This document shows positions 10,610-22,389 of a stretch of 59,906 nucleotides of DNA, piece after piece. Origin of the DNA: Tubiluchus corallicola (lineage: Eukaryota; Priapulida; Priapulimorpha; Priapulimorphida; Tubiluchidae). The translations under genes and the position numbers were made by a program. The notes beneath the pieces were generated by a model. It was given only the letters and a program-made list of their open reading frames with translations. It made no database searches and was not told the DNA's origin. How positions within the stretch are numbered: position 1 is the stretch's first letter; every line of letters starts with the position of its first letter. The stretch covers positions 1-59,906 of the forward strand of contig JAQGDQ010001137.1 in assembly GCA_030141605.1 (NCBI GenBank), in the 5' to 3' direction.

Positions 10610-10796
10610 GTTTGAGAAGCTCAAACATCCGACACAGGCGCGTAAGAGCGTGTTGGAAAGATCGAAAGAGTTTCACCAGTTTGTGTTTGACGTGGATAAC
10701 GAGCTCCAGTGGATCCGCGAACACGATCCGCCGGCTTCGTCTACAAACTACGGCAAGAGTCTGATTGATGCACAGAATCTTTATCAGAAACATCAG
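10610..10796 (+). CDS. SPTBN5: Spectrin exon 3 (end of repeat 1, start of repeat 2)
   Basis: 187 nt, begins with the last base of a split Arg codon and ends in phase 0. It reads RFEKLKHPTQARK, then helix A of the next repeat with NELQWIREHD, then SSTNYGKSLIDAQNLYQKHQ. This matches the LLEPLNERK to ATSTDHG stretch of beta-spectrin R11-R12. The donor GTAATT at 10797 is also the first base of the 58-bp tandem array that fills most of the next intron. Confidence 0.93.
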
Positions 10797-13636
10797 GTAA
10801 TTAGTCCGTGTCAAGTGTTAAAGCTCAGCATTAGATTGTATTCTTCCTGCTAGGTAAATTAGTGCATGTCAAGTGTTAAAGCTCAGCATTAGATTGTATT
10901 CCTCCTGCTAGGTAATTTAGTGCGTGTCAAGTGTTAAAGTTCGGCATTAGATTGTATTCTTCCTGCTAGGTAAATTAGTGCATGTCAAGTGTTAAAGCTC
11001 ATCATTAGATTGTATTCTTCCTGCTAGGTAAATTAGTGCATGTCAAGTGTTAAAGCTCAACATTAGATTGTATTCTTCCTGCTAGGTAAATTAGTGCGTG
11101 TCAAGTGTTAAAGCTCAGCATTAGATTGTATTCTTCCTGCTAGGTAAATTAGTGCATGTCAAGTGTTAAAGCTCAGCATTAGATTGTATTCTTCCTGCTA
11201 GGTAAATTAGTGCATGTCAAGTGTTAAAGCTCAGCATTAGATTGTATTCTTCCTGCTAGGTAAATTAGTGCATGTCAAGTGTTAAAGTTCAGCATTAGAT
11301 TGTATTCTTCCTGCTAGGTAAATTAGTGCATGTCAAGTGTTAAAGCTCAGCATTAGATTGTATTCTTCCTGCTAGGTAAATTAGTGCATGTCAAGTGTTA
11401 AAGTTCAGCATTAGATTGTATTCTTCCTGCTAGGTAAATTAGTGCATGTCAAGTGTTAAAGTTCAGCATTAGATTGTATTCTTCCTGCTAGGTAAATTAG
11501 TGCATGTCAAGTGTTAAAGCTCAGCATTAGATTGTATTCTTCCTGCTAGGTAAATTAGTGCATGTCAAGTGTTAAAGCTCAGCATTAGATTGTATTCTTC
11601 CTGCTAGGTAAATTAGTGCATGTCAAGTGTTAAAGTTCGGCATTAGATTGTATTCTTCCTGCTAGGTAATTAGTGCTGTCAAGTGTTAAAGCTCAGCATT
11701 AGATTGTATTCTTCCTGCTAGGTAAATTAGTGCATGTCAAGTGTTAAAGTTCAGCATTAGATTGTATTCTTCCTGCTAGGTAAATTAGTGCATGTCAAGT
11801 GTTAAAGCTCAGCATTAGATTGTATTCTTCCTGCTAGGTAAATTAGTGCATGTCAAGTGTTAAAGTTCAGCATTAGATTGTATTCTTCCTGCTAGGTAAA
11901 TTAGTGCATGTCAAGTGTTAAAGTTCGGCATTAGATTGTATTCTTCCTGCTAGGTAATTTAGTGCATGTCAAGTGTTAAAGCTCAGCATTAGATTGTATT
12001 CTTCCTGCTAGGTAAATTAGTGCATGTCAAGTGTTAAAGCTCAGCATTAGATTGTATTCTTCCTGCTAGGTAAATTAGTGCGTGTCAAGTGTTAAAGTTC
12101 GACATTAGATTGTATTCTTCCTGCTAGGTATATTAGTGCATGTCAAGTGTTAAAGTTTGGCATTAGATTGTATTCTTCCTGCTAGGTAAATTAGTGCATG
12201 TCGAGTGTTAAAGCTCAACATTAGATTGTATTCTTCCTGCTAGGTAAATTAGTGCATGTCAAGTGTTAAAGCTCAGCATTATATTGTATTCTTCCTGCTA
12301 GGTAAATTAGTGCGTGTCAAGTGTTAAAGCTCAACATTAGATTGTATTCTTCCTGCTAGGTATATTAGTGCATGTCAAGTGTTAAAGTTTGGCATTAGAT
12401 TGTATTCTTCCTGCTAGGTAAATTAGTGCATGTCGAGTGTTAAAGCTCAACATTAGATTGTATTCTTCCTGCTAGGTAATTTAGTGCGTGTCAAGTGTTA
12501 AAGTTCGGCATTAGATTGTATTCTTCCTGCTAGGTAAATTACTGCATGTCAAGTGTTAAAGCTCAGCATTAGATTGTATTCTTCCTGCTAGGTAAATTAG
12601 TGCATGTCAAGTGTTAAAGTTCAGCATTAGATTGTATTCTTCCTGCTAGGTAAATTAGTGCATGTCAAGTGTTAAAGTTCGGCATTAGATTGTATTCTTC
12701 CTGCTAGGTAAATTAGTGCATGTCAAGTGTTAAAGTTCGGCATTAGATTGTATTCTTCCTGCTAGGTAAATTACTGCATGTCGAGTGTTAAAGTTCAGCA
12801 TTAGATTGTATTCTTCCTGCTAGGTAATTTAGTGCGTGTCAAGTGTTAAAGCTCAGCATTAGATTGTATTCTTCCTGCTAGGTAAATTAGTGCGTGTCAA
12901 GTGTTAAAGTTCGGCATTAGATTGTATTCTTCCTGCTAGGTAAATTAGTGCATGTCAAGTGTTAAAGTTCGGCATTAGATTGTATTCTTCCTGCTAGGTA
13001 AATTACTGCATGTCGAGTGTTAAAGTTCGGCATTAGATTGTATTCTTCCTGCTAGGTAAATTAGTGCGTGTCAAGTGTTAAAGTTCGGCATTAGATTGTA
13101 TTCTTCCTGCTAGGTAAATTAGTGCGTGTCAAGTGTTAAAGTTCGGCATTAGATTGTATTCTTCCTGCTAGGTAAATTAGTGCATGTCAAGTGTTAAAGT
13201 TCGGCATTAGATTGTATTCTTCCCGCTAGGTAAATTAGTGCATGTCAACTGTTAAAGTTCAGCATTAGATTGTATTCTTCCCGCTAGGTAAATTAGTGCA
13301 TGTCAAGTGTTAAAGTTCAGCATTAGATTGTATTCTTCTTGCTAGGTAAATTAGTGCATGTCAACTGTTAAAGTTCAGCATTAGATTGTATTCTTCCCGC
13401 TAGGTAAATTAGTGCATGTCAAGTGTTAAAGTTCAGCATTAGATTGTATTCTTCCTGCTAGCTAAATTAGTGCATGTCAACTGTTAAAGCTCAGCATTAT
13501 ATTGTATTCTTCCTGCTAGGTAAATTAGTGCATGTCAAGTGTTAAAGCTCAACATTAGATTGTATTCTTCCTGCTAGGTAAATTAGTGCATGTCAAGTGT
13601 TAAAGCTCAGCATTAGATTGTATTCTTCTCGCTAAG
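10797..13636 (+). repeat. Tandem array of about 49 units of 58 bp, each shaped like a GT...AG mini-intron
   Basis: The first unit begins exactly at the donor of exon 3. A typical unit reads GTAAATTAGTGCATGTCAAG, then TGTTAAAGCTCAGCATTAGA, then TTGTATTCTTCCTGCTAG, and the next starts at once with GTAAAT. Every unit thus has a 5' splice-site-like start and a pyrimidine-rich 3' splice-site-like end. The unit at about 13461 has lost the GT (GCTAGCTAAATT). Single-base variants (CTC/TTC, GCA/GCG, AAT/TTT) are shared between distant units, showing ongoing homogenisation. The last unit ends TTCTCGCTAAG. Confidence 0.95.
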
Positions 13637-13898
13637 ACTCATTCCACATCAAAGTTTCTTGTTGGTAGAGAATAGATCAAAAGAATTAGAGCTGTTATTT
13701 CTCATCCTCACATCTGCTGCTTTTGCTTAAAGTTCTGAAAAGTTTGCCAACGAATGTTGTCTGACTGTGATTTTGTATATGTGTCTGTTATATATAAGTG
13801 TTGCGTATGGGATTTTGTATGTGTCTGTGTCTGTGAGTGTTGTGTCTGATTTTTCAAATTAATTTTATTTTAATGCTGAAGTATATTTCTGATGCTTT

Positions 13899-14296
13899 AA
13901 ATAAGCCTTTTCACAGTTCCAGCGATTGATCATGATCGTCAAAAAGGTCAACGGCTAAGCGTACCAGACAACGCATTTGTGTACACTTGACAACACCTTG
14001 CAGCCATTGCTGTTACAATAGTAACAGTTTTAACAGCTAGTTAGAACCTTACCTAGTTTATTTTTACTTGTTCCCAAACAAGATCGTGCTAGTAAGTCAC
14101 TCTGCACACAGACTAATGCATAATTAAGTAAATTCCACGCAAAACAACTGAAGTTACTGAACTGATGTGGAAAACAGCTTTGCTTTACACACGTGTCACG
14201 TGACGGTTGTAGTTAAGGCATGTTGCCGTGGTACACATAACCTTTAACCTGCAGCAACCGTACGTTCACACAACAAAACTGTGAAAAGGGTTATTT
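13899..14296 (+). mobile_element. MITE copy C, complete
   Basis: About 400 bp bounded by AATAAGCCTTTTCACAGTT and AACTGTGAAAAGGGTTATT, a near-perfect inverted repeat of about 19 bp. No ORF inside. It is the best reference copy of the family, 67 bp upstream of spectrin exon 4. Confidence 0.8.
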
Positions 14297-14363
14297 ACTA
14301 AAATAAATCTTAAATCTTAAAGATTGATTTGGCTATTTTAATGCTGTTTTAAAATTTTGCCAG

Positions 14364-14565
14364 AAACTCAAGCAAGAGTTACAAGGTCATCAGCCGGCCA
14401 TAGACAAACGAGTTGCGGAAGCCAACAACCTGGTCGATTCCTCCCATCCTGAATCCGGCACGATAAGAAGTAAATGCAATGAGCTTCAAGCTGCCTGGTT
14501 GCAACCTCCAAAACAAGTGTGCCGACAGGGACGAACGTCTGGAGCTATCCCTAAACTCTCAGAAG
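14364..14565 (+). CDS. SPTBN5: Spectrin exon 4 (repeat 2, helix B-C), with a 1-base frame break
   Basis: 202 nt between acceptor TTTTGCCAG and donor GTAAAT. The first part reads KLKQELQGHQPAID to NELQAAW, matching beta LQKEIQGHQPRIDD. After the TGG codon at about 14497-14499 this frame leaves spectrin sequence. The other frame resumes helix C as LQNKCADRDERLELSLNSQK. The break lies in the TTGCAAC stretch around 14498-14507 and behaves as one extra base. Exon 5 begins in the phase that the resumed frame needs. It could be a sequencing or assembly error, a real null allele, or an unrecognised micro-splice. Confidence 0.82.
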
Positions 14566-14656
14566 GTAAATCTGGAGCATTTGAGGTCATCGTTGTCGTC
14601 TTTTTTGCCGACTACAACGGCGACTATTTGCTTTTAATTCCTTCAGGGCCGCACCA

Positions 14657-15712
14657 CTTCGCTCCACGTTTTGTACAGAGCTGCTCCGCGTTTTGTTCAG
14701 AGCTGCTCCGCGTTTTGTTCAGAGCTGCTCCGCGTTTTGTTCAGAGCTGCTCGTTCAGAGCTGCTCCACGTTTTGTTCAGAGCTGCTCCACGTTTTGTTC
14801 AGAGCTGCTCCACATTCTGTTCAGAGCTGCTCCATGTTTTGTTCAGAGCTGCTCCATGTTTTGTTCAGAGCTGCTCTACGTTTTGTTCAGAGCTGCTCCG
14901 TGTTTTGTTCAGAGCTGCTCCACGTTCTGTTCAGAGCTGCTCCACGTTTTGTTCAGAGCTGCTCCACGTTTTGTTCAGAGCTGCTCCACGTTTTGTTCAG
15001 AGCTGCTCCACGTTTTGTTCAGAGCTGCTCCACGTTTTGTTCAGAGCTGCTCCACGTTCTGTTCAGAGCTGCTCCACGTTTTGTTCAGAGCTGCTCCACG
15101 TTTTGTTCAGAGCTGCTCCACGTTTTGTTCAGAGCTGCTCCACGTTTTGTTCAGAGCTGCTCCACGTTTTGTTCAGAGCTGCTCCACGTTTTGTTCAGAG
15201 CTGCTCCACGTTTTGTTCAGAGCTGCTCCACGTTTTGTTCAGAGCTGCTCCGTGTTTTGTTCAGAGCTGCTCCGTGTTTTGTTCAGAGGTGCTCCACGTT
15301 TTGTTCAGAGCTGCTCCGTGTTTTGTTCAGAGGTGCTCCACGTTTTGTTCAGAGCTGCTCCGTGTTTTGTTCAGAGGTGCTCCACGTTTTGTTCAGAGCT
15401 ACTCCGTGTTTTGTTCAGAGCTGCTCCACGTTTTGTTCAGAGCTGCTCCGTGTTTTGTTCAGAGCTGCTCCACGTTTTGTTCAGAGCTGCTCCACGTTTT
15501 GTTCAGAGCTGCTCCACGTTTTGTTCAGAGCTGCTCCACGTTTTGTTCAGAGCTGCTCCACGTTTTGTTCACAGCTGCTCCATGTTTTGTTCACAGCTGC
15601 TCCACGTTTTGTTCAGAGCTGCTCCACATTTTGTTCAGAGCTGCTCCACGTTTTGTTCAGAGCTGCTCCACGTTTTGTTCAGAGCTGCTCCGTGTTTTGT
15701 TCAGAGCCGCTT
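14657..15712 (+). repeat. Tandem array of about 48 units of 22 bp
   Basis: The unit is TTTTGTTCAGAGCTGCTCCACG split over two pieces: TTTTGTTCAGAGC and TGCTCCACG. It starts about 90 nt after the donor of exon 4. Since 22 is not a multiple of three and the unit lacks stop codons on the + strand, all three + frames stay open for more than 1 kb, which creates long artefactual ORFs. Subtypes CCACG, CCGTG and GAGGTGCT cluster locally. Confidence 0.93.
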
Positions 15713-16113
15713 CTATTGTTGCCTACTCCTAATATTAGTAATGGGAATTGATAAAAAATTGAGATACAATTTCGATGAACAATAAGAACTTGCAATACGA
15801 TTTCGAATTCGATAAGCACTTTACAAAAAATTGGGATAATAGATTAAAAAAATCGATTTTGTTTTGTATCGATTTGAATGTCGATGAAAAAAATCCATTT
15901 TTTATCGATAAAACGATAATGGATTCGTATCACTACTTAATATTGCCTGTTTGTTCTAGTGAATATAAACTAAGATTTTCCTAACTGTATTCAAGCAAAT
16001 AACTGATTAAAAATCGGTAAAAACCAGCTATGCATTTATAGAAAGTTTTCGAAAAGTTGTTTATCAGAAATTGCGGAAAATGAAACCGTGTCTGAACGCG
16101 ACTTCCGTTTCAG

Positions 16114-16344
16114 TTTTTCTCTGATGCTGCCGAGATCGAAGCCTGGATAAACGAGAAGCAGCGTCTCTGCGCGAACGAGAACTTCGGTAAGGACGAGGAG
16201 GCGGCCGACAGACTGCTGACGAAGCACAAGACGATGGAGGTGGAGATCGACAGCTACACCACCTTGGTCTCGGACCTGAAGAAACTCGGAGAGAAACTGA
16301 TCGCTGACGGATCTCCCGACTCGAATTCGATCAGTAAGAGATCG
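16114..16344 (+). CDS. SPTBN5: Spectrin exon 5 (repeat 3)
   Basis: 231 nt, 77 codons, phase 0 at both ends; acceptor CCGTTTCAG, donor GTAAGT. It begins FFSDAAEIEAWINEKQ, closely matching YYFDAAEAEAWMSEQE of beta-spectrin R13. It continues through NFGKDEEAADRLLTKH and ends in helix B at the turn GSPDSNSISKRS. Alpha-spectrin inserts an SH3 domain in the equivalent repeat. Here the repeat has normal length from GEKLI across the exon 5-6 junction, so no SH3 is encoded. Confidence 0.93.
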
Positions 16345-18337
16345 GTAAGTTGTCGGTGCTTGATAACTTTTAGAATTTTTTGCGCGACTTTTTCAATTCT
16401 GCTTGCATGAACTCATTCTGATGGCTATTTATAAATAAAAACAAAATGTGATGTAGCCAAAAACTGTTTCTGTCTTGAGAATCCCACCCCCATGAAAATT
16501 GTCACGTGATGTCGCTTTTTGGCTAAACTAAATACGCAGCGAGGCATATATTCATGCTGAGCAAATACTTGACTTGACAGTTCAGCTTTACGACATGGTT
16601 TATCAGGTAGCAAAAAACGAATTCATTTCTACACGGGTTTTTTTCTAGATATGAATCTCACGCACTTGAATATAAACAGTTCAACTTTTTCTGGACCGTA
16701 AGCGTTTGCTACATTTTGCCTGGCTCATGAAAAACTGCTCTCACTAAGCACTGATTACATTATATTTGATAATTTCTCTAGGTTTCTACTCCTCACACTG
16801 TGGACTTTTGTACAAAATTATGTATGAAATGTATTTATTTATCTTAGACAAATTAAACGTCTTAATTGACATGAAAATTGAAAAAATCTTTCAATAACTG
16901 CAGTGTTTGCACTGTAACAATGTACAGTATCACTTGTGTGAAATTGGCTAATGCAGAAAATTTCAACTATCCAGACACAACACTCTGATGCATGGTGTCC
17001 AATATTAAATCATTTCTGTTTTAAAGCACACACGCTAGCTTTAAACCAAGGGTGTGCAAATTATCTAACTAGCCGGGTCACATTAAACTTTCCCGCAATT
17101 CCTGTGGGCCACAGACAGTTTGATCAAGGAACCAAGTACAGAAAGGCCTAATAACGATTTTTTTTGCATCCGACCTGCGTACATCATTACTACTACACTC
17201 AAGAAACTATTTTAGAAGTTATTAAAATTTATATTACAAACCATATATTTCTACTTTCAGGACAGGTAGTGGTAATTTCATTACAATGTATATTAGTAAT
17301 GTCTATCACACAGTCTGTTTAGTGCAATGCATATTAACCTGCCTTGACTCCATGTTCTTTGATTTCCCCTTTTCTTATCCATGTTTCTGATGTATAAGAA
17401 TGCTACACCTGACGAAACGATGAAACAGCCACTGATTGAGGCGTGTACTACTGAGCCTAATCTGAAACTAAAATCTAGGGATCCCCCTAAATCAGGGGTG
17501 ACCATTGGTTATTCTTGGCTATTCTATAATTTTATTTATAATTTATTTTGTAAAATAACCAAGTCAAACTGATCTACCTGCTGTGACCAAGAAGACGACA
17601 GAGCAGATCAGCAAACCCGATAATAAGCGCCTAGAGATTGGCTGGTTGGTCTTCCTGCCAGCCAATCAGATTGCTTTTCACATTTCTTGCACGTTTGAGC
17701 GTTTCAATGGCGGCTTCCGTGATAGTTTACTGTGTTCTGTGATTACATCGCTCTTTTGCGTTCCAAGTGAGTAACGTCTAATTTTGTCATATCCGACAGT
17801 GACATTAAGCTACAACCGTCTTGTAAGGGTTAATGGTATCCGATCTAGTAGAAAAAACTACCCGCACTATCTTTGTGATCGTGGCACGGACTTTAGCTGG
17901 ATATACTCAATTCATCGTCCGGGCTGCACTTTCATTAGGTTGACCAATCTCTTCGCGAGCCACAAAAATTCTCTTGGCGGGCCAATTTTTTTTCGTTGCA
18001 TTACGCGTCATGTGCTGCGTATAATACTTCAAAATATAATTACTTTGTAGCCTTTTCCTATATAGTTATTTACGTACATTTAATAAGAATATCTTCACGA
18101 AAGTAGCCCGAGTTTTCATATTAATTTGCTAATCATTTGTCAAATTGGTCAACATTATTTTCCGTCTGTTTGTCCAATTGAACTTTCTGCACTGTAAAAC
18201 TAGGAAAAAATGCTGTTTTTTTCATTCGCTAATGCATAATGTAAAATTTCTACATTTACAGCCTGTAAACACAGTTGTAAATACTTGGAGAGAGAGGAGA
18301 GAGAGCGAGATGGGGAAGAGAGAGAGGGAGATGGGGA

Positions 18338-18404
<67 letters not shown>

Positions 18405-19295
18405 GAGTGTAGAGGAACCTAATGATACTGTATGTTTAAGGAATGTAATGTAAGGAAGTTCACATGATGGGTTAGTGAATAAAAAAAATGGTGTTTTTCT
18501 CATAAGAATGAGTCCTTTGTATTAAATTTTAACATACTAAGCTCAACTAACTTGTTAATAACTTATCATGTAATATGTGTGCTTGCATAGCAAAATCATC
18601 CGTAAGTCAGCTATTAAGTTTTCTAGCCATTCAAATATCCTGAATCTGCATTTCATGAGGATCATTTTGGTACCAAGTTCATCACTCTATGTTATTTCTA
18701 AGCTGAGATAATCCATGTTGAAGTTGAGGTGCAGGCTACACACTGAAAAACTTAATCTTGAGAAAATCACTGTTAAAGTCGGCCATTGTTTTTTGACGCG
18801 TTTCTGCAAAACACTTAGCAACGGCAGTAATGTTGGTTGCTACGGACTTTGCAAGAACACATTGAAGTTGTGTTTAAATCCAGTTGATGGCTCTTTGTGA
18901 CGAAGATCTGGTCTTTACAACAGGAAAAACCCGGCGCAAAGTAACTGCTTCCACGAGCTACTATCAGAGTTTGAACAATTTTCAATTTACAACAAGTTTT
19001 TTACAAATTCAGTACTAGTTTTTAGACAGGAAAGTGAACAAGGAGTTATAAAATTAAATTTTCAGTATTTTTAGATATTTTCCTGATAATTTGATGCCAG
19101 AATATAAAAGTTTAATATATTTGGCATTTGTTTTCATAAAAAATAAAAAATCGACTTTTTCCAAATTTTTTGTACATTCTACTTTGAAGCATCATAACGT
19201 AGTTTTTACTATGCTGAGTTATGGATGGTTGTCGCTTGCATGTACACATTTCTTACGCATGCCGAATATAATTATGTATTTTTCTATCACTATAG
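16345..19295. other. Intron 5: dispersed repeats, a GA microsatellite, no exon found
   Basis: About 16862-16998 is an inverted copy of repeat family 2 (AACTGCAGTGTTTGCACTGT, CACAACACTCTGATG). 17050-17120 and 17915-17990 have hAT-like vocabulary (GGGTGTGCAAATTA, GGGCCACAGACAG, GCGAGCCACAAAAATT). I looked for an SH3-coding exon and saw none. The ORFs at 17381-18050 show no family resemblance. Confidence 0.5.
18284..18402. repeat. GA-rich microsatellite
   Basis: GAGAGAGGAGAGAGAGCGAG passes into pure (GA)n to 18402. The opposite-frame Arg/Glu and Ser/Leu ORFs across it are low-complexity artefacts. Confidence 0.9.
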
Positions 19296-19478
19296 CAACA
19301 GATTGAATCTCACTTGAACAACCTGAAGCGGTTGGCAGCAGCTCGGAAGCGTCGTTTGGAAGACGGTCGTGATCTGTTTGAGTACGTCCGTGAAAGCGAG
19401 GATTTTGAACAGTGGATTAATGAACAACTCCAGCAAGCGCATAGTGAAGATTACGGACAAGATTATGAACATTTGCAG
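19296..19478 (+). CDS. SPTBN5: Spectrin exon 6 (end of repeat 3, start of repeat 4)
   Basis: 183 nt, 61 codons, phase 0 both sides. Acceptor ATCACTATAG. It contains LKRLAAARKRRLED (helix C), DFEQWINEQ (helix A) and EDYGQDYEHLQ. The GQDYEH motif is characteristic of beta-spectrin R14. The donor GTTTGG is weak compared with the others; a 41-bp tandem array starts 84 nt later. Confidence 0.92.
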
Positions 19479-19562
19479 GTTTGGATGATTGTTATTTCAT
19501 AATTGTTAAGAATGTATGCATTCCTTTCTATTTAATTTCTCTATCTTACTCTAATATTTTAT

Positions 19563-20673
19563 CTTAACCATTCCCTGTTTTTCTATAATTTTTTCTCTTG
19601 TTAATTAACCATTCCCTCTTTTTGTATAATTCTTTCTCTTGCTAATTAACCATTCCCTGTTTTTCTATAATTCTTTCTCTTGCTAATTAACCATTCCCTG
19701 TTTTTCTATAATTCTTTCTCTTGCTAATTAACCATTCCCTGTTTTTCTATAATTTTTTCTCTTGTTAATTAACCATTCCCTCTTTTTGTATAATTCTTTC
19801 TCTTGTTAATTAACCATTCCCTGTTTTTCTATAATTCTTTCTCTTGTTAATTAACCATTCCCTGTTTTTCTATAATTCTTTCTCTTGTTAATTAACCATT
19901 TCCTGTTTTTCTATAATTCTTTCTCTTGTTAATTAACCATTCCCTGTTTTTCTATAATTCTTTCTCTTGCTAATTAACCATTCCCTGTTTTTCTATAATT
20001 CTTTCTCTTGTTAATTAACCATTTCCTGTTTTTCTATAATTCTTTCTCTTGCTAATTAACCATTCCCTGTTTTTCTATAATTCTTCCTCTTGTTAATTAA
20101 CCATTCCCTGTTTTTCTATAATTCTTTCTCTTGTTAATTAACTATTCCCTGTTTTTCTATAATTCTTCCTCTTGTTAATTAACCATCCCCTGTTTTTCTA
20201 TAATTCTTCCTCTTGTTAATTAACCATCCCCTGTTTTTCTATAATTCTTTCTCTTGTTAATTAACCATCCCCTGTTTTTCTATAATTCTTTCTCTTGTTA
20301 ATTAACCATCCCCTGTTTTTCTATAATTCTTTCTCTTGTTAATTAACCATCCCCTGTTTTTCTATAATTCTTCCTCTTGTTAATTAACCATCCCTGTTTT
20401 TCTATAATTCTTTCTCTTGTTAATTAACCATCCCCTGTTTTTCTATAATTCTTCCTCTTGTTAATTAACCATCCCCTGTTTTTCTATAATCCTTTCTCTT
20501 GTTAATTAACCATCCCCTGTTTTTCTATAATTCTTCCTCTTGTTAATTAACCATTCCATGTTTTTCTATAATCCTTTCTCTTGTTAATTAACCATTCCCT
20601 GTTTTTCTATAATTCTTCCTCTTGTTAATTAACCATTCCATGTTTTTCTATAATTCTTTCTCTTGTTAATTAA
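19563..20673 (+). repeat. Tandem array of about 27 units of 41 bp
   Basis: The unit reads CTATAATTCTTTCTCTTGTT, then AATTAACCATTCCCTGTTTT plus T. It starts about 85 nt after the donor of exon 6. The later half shares CATCCCC and TTCCTCTTG variants, indicating local spread. Pyrimidine tracts in each unit precede no AG. Confidence 0.93.
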
Positions 20674-21462
20674 GCCGTTTTTCTTTCCACTTTTCATGGT
20701 GATCTTACAAGCTTTGCTTCTTGACCACCATGCAGCATATATTTGCTGTTGATAAGCTATTATGTAGTTTAGTAACTATATTAGTATAGTTCTGTTACAA
20801 TTATTGTAACTACAATTGATTTGTTGTATAACAGTTACAATGTGATAATGTAATTGTGCTGATGCGGACAATAAATTACAAATTACAAAATGCAAACAGC
20901 TGTCATAATTGTTCGAAAAAAGACTTTACAGGAAGGCATGCTTTACAGGGGCTTTCATTCAATGTGAAAAAGTAATGTTCACTTGCTGATTGTTCTGTCC
21001 CCCGCTCATCTCTATTGTGAATTTATCGTTGTTTTTCTAATGATCAGATTAAGCAATTACTTGTGGTGTATTAGAAACACTATTAACCTAGTTTCTACAC
21101 GGTCATTATTAATTACATGTGTTTGCATAGTGCTTATATTCAACTGCTTGTTTAATACCTTGCTCTTGTTCATTATGTGGCACTTATATAAAAGGTGCAC
21201 CCAGTAACTGCCTGTGGTGTGTTATAAAATGTGCCCTTTACATGAATATGAAAGTATACACATTTTCCGAGGAAAATAAAATTTTTTTCTAAAATGTGAC
21301 CCTCAAACTTTGGTCCCCTAGGCTATAGCCTAGTTAGCCTATTGGTTAATACGCCCCTGATAACTCCCCAGTCACTAACCAGAGTCAATAATGCATAACT
21401 TTAGAAGTTCATCTTGAGCTGAGCTGCTAGTCTAAACAAAGTTTGTTTTGCTTCATGTCTAG
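20674..21462. other. Rest of intron 6, no gene seen
   Basis: AT-rich unique-looking sequence with short self-similar TAATTGTAACTACAATTG stretches at about 20800-20850. No coding or RNA-gene signal. Confidence 0.4.
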
Positions 21463-21608
21463 GAAGTGCAGAACAAGTTTGACGAGTTCAAGCTTCGTGT
21501 GGATGCTGGTGCCGAGAGGTTCGCTCACTGCGAAGACCTCGCTGATAAACTCATCACTGGCGAGAATCTTAATGCTGCTGACGTCGCCCACAGACAAAAA
21601 CATCTCAA
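21463..21608 (+). CDS. SPTBN5: Spectrin exon 7 (repeat 4, helix B)
   Basis: 146 nt, phase 0 entry, two-base exit; acceptor TCATGTCTAG, donor GTAAGT. EVQNKFDEF then AERFAHCEDLADKLITGENL matches beta R14 (LQERFREF, QERVDTVNHLADELI). The spacing from YEH of exon 6 to LADKL is exactly that of beta-spectrin, which helps exclude alpha-spectrin. Confidence 0.92.
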
Positions 21609-21720
21609 GTAAGTTGTTGTTTATGTTACCGAACTGACGGTCATTAGCAGCAAATGAAAATTAGTTGTGCTTGCCTTTAATCAATTTTGCATGAGAAGCT
21701 TAACACTCACTTCACTGCTA

Positions 21721-22145
21721 GCATTAAAGGAAAGAACAAGTCACAGTGTATGTTGGGTTTATTTTACTGTTATCACTTAAACTGTTTGTGGTGTGTTAAA
21801 GGAAAAAACAAGTCATGCAGTATTTGGGTTTATTTTATTGATCACTTAAACTGTTTGTGATGTGCTAAAGTAAAGGACAGATCACTCAGTATGTTGAGTT
21901 TATTTTACTGTTATCACTTAAACTGTTTGTGGTGTGCTAAAGGAAAGAACAAGTCACTCAGTATGTTGGGTTTATTTTGCCGTTATCACTTAAACTGTTT
22001 GTGGTGTGTTAAAGGAAAGAACAAGTCATGCAGTATGTTGGGTTTATTTTACTGTTATCACTTAAACTGTTTGTGGTGTGCTAAACGAAAGAACAAGTCT
22101 CTCTGTATTTTGGGTTTATTTTATTGTTATCACTTAAACTTTGAG
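21721..22145 (+). repeat. Tandem array of about 6 units of 72 bp
   Basis: The unit contains AAAGGAAAGAACAAGTCACT, CAGTATGTTGGGTTTATTTT and CACTTAAACTGTTTGTGGTG. It starts about 115 nt after the donor of exon 7. 72 is a multiple of three, so one frame stays open as an 89-codon ORF that I regard as spurious. Confidence 0.9.
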
Positions 22146-22389
22146 AAATATAACAAATAAATTTGCAAAGAACTGCCTATAAAGCACAAATTTAACATTT
22201 GCTACTGCTGAATAAAGATTTTCACTATTGCAGTCGTTCACTTGAAAATTGTGACGTAACTGGGAAATTTAGTGACTTTTCGTAAGCGCGTCGTGGTTTT
22301 CCGTAAACACGCGCTGCTCGAACTAATTCATACTTTTGCAGTTCACTCAAAAATATTTCGAAATAAGTTATCTGTCTTTTTTACAAAAA

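Noticed and set aside
10797-13636. CRISPR-like direct repeat array
   Set aside because: Units are contiguous with no unique spacers and the DNA is an animal intron.
14499-15785. ORFs of 352-428 codons across the 22-bp array
   Set aside because: All three frames are open owing to the unit sequence. The only real coding part is the end of exon 4.
18145-18503. Arg/Glu-rich and Ser/Leu-rich ORFs
   Set aside because: These are translations of a GA microsatellite.
16345-19295. Missing SH3 domain as an anomaly of alpha-spectrin
   Set aside because: The repeat aligns better with beta R13, which never carries an SH3, and has normal length across the exon 5-6 junction. Absence of SH3 supports the beta-type assignment.
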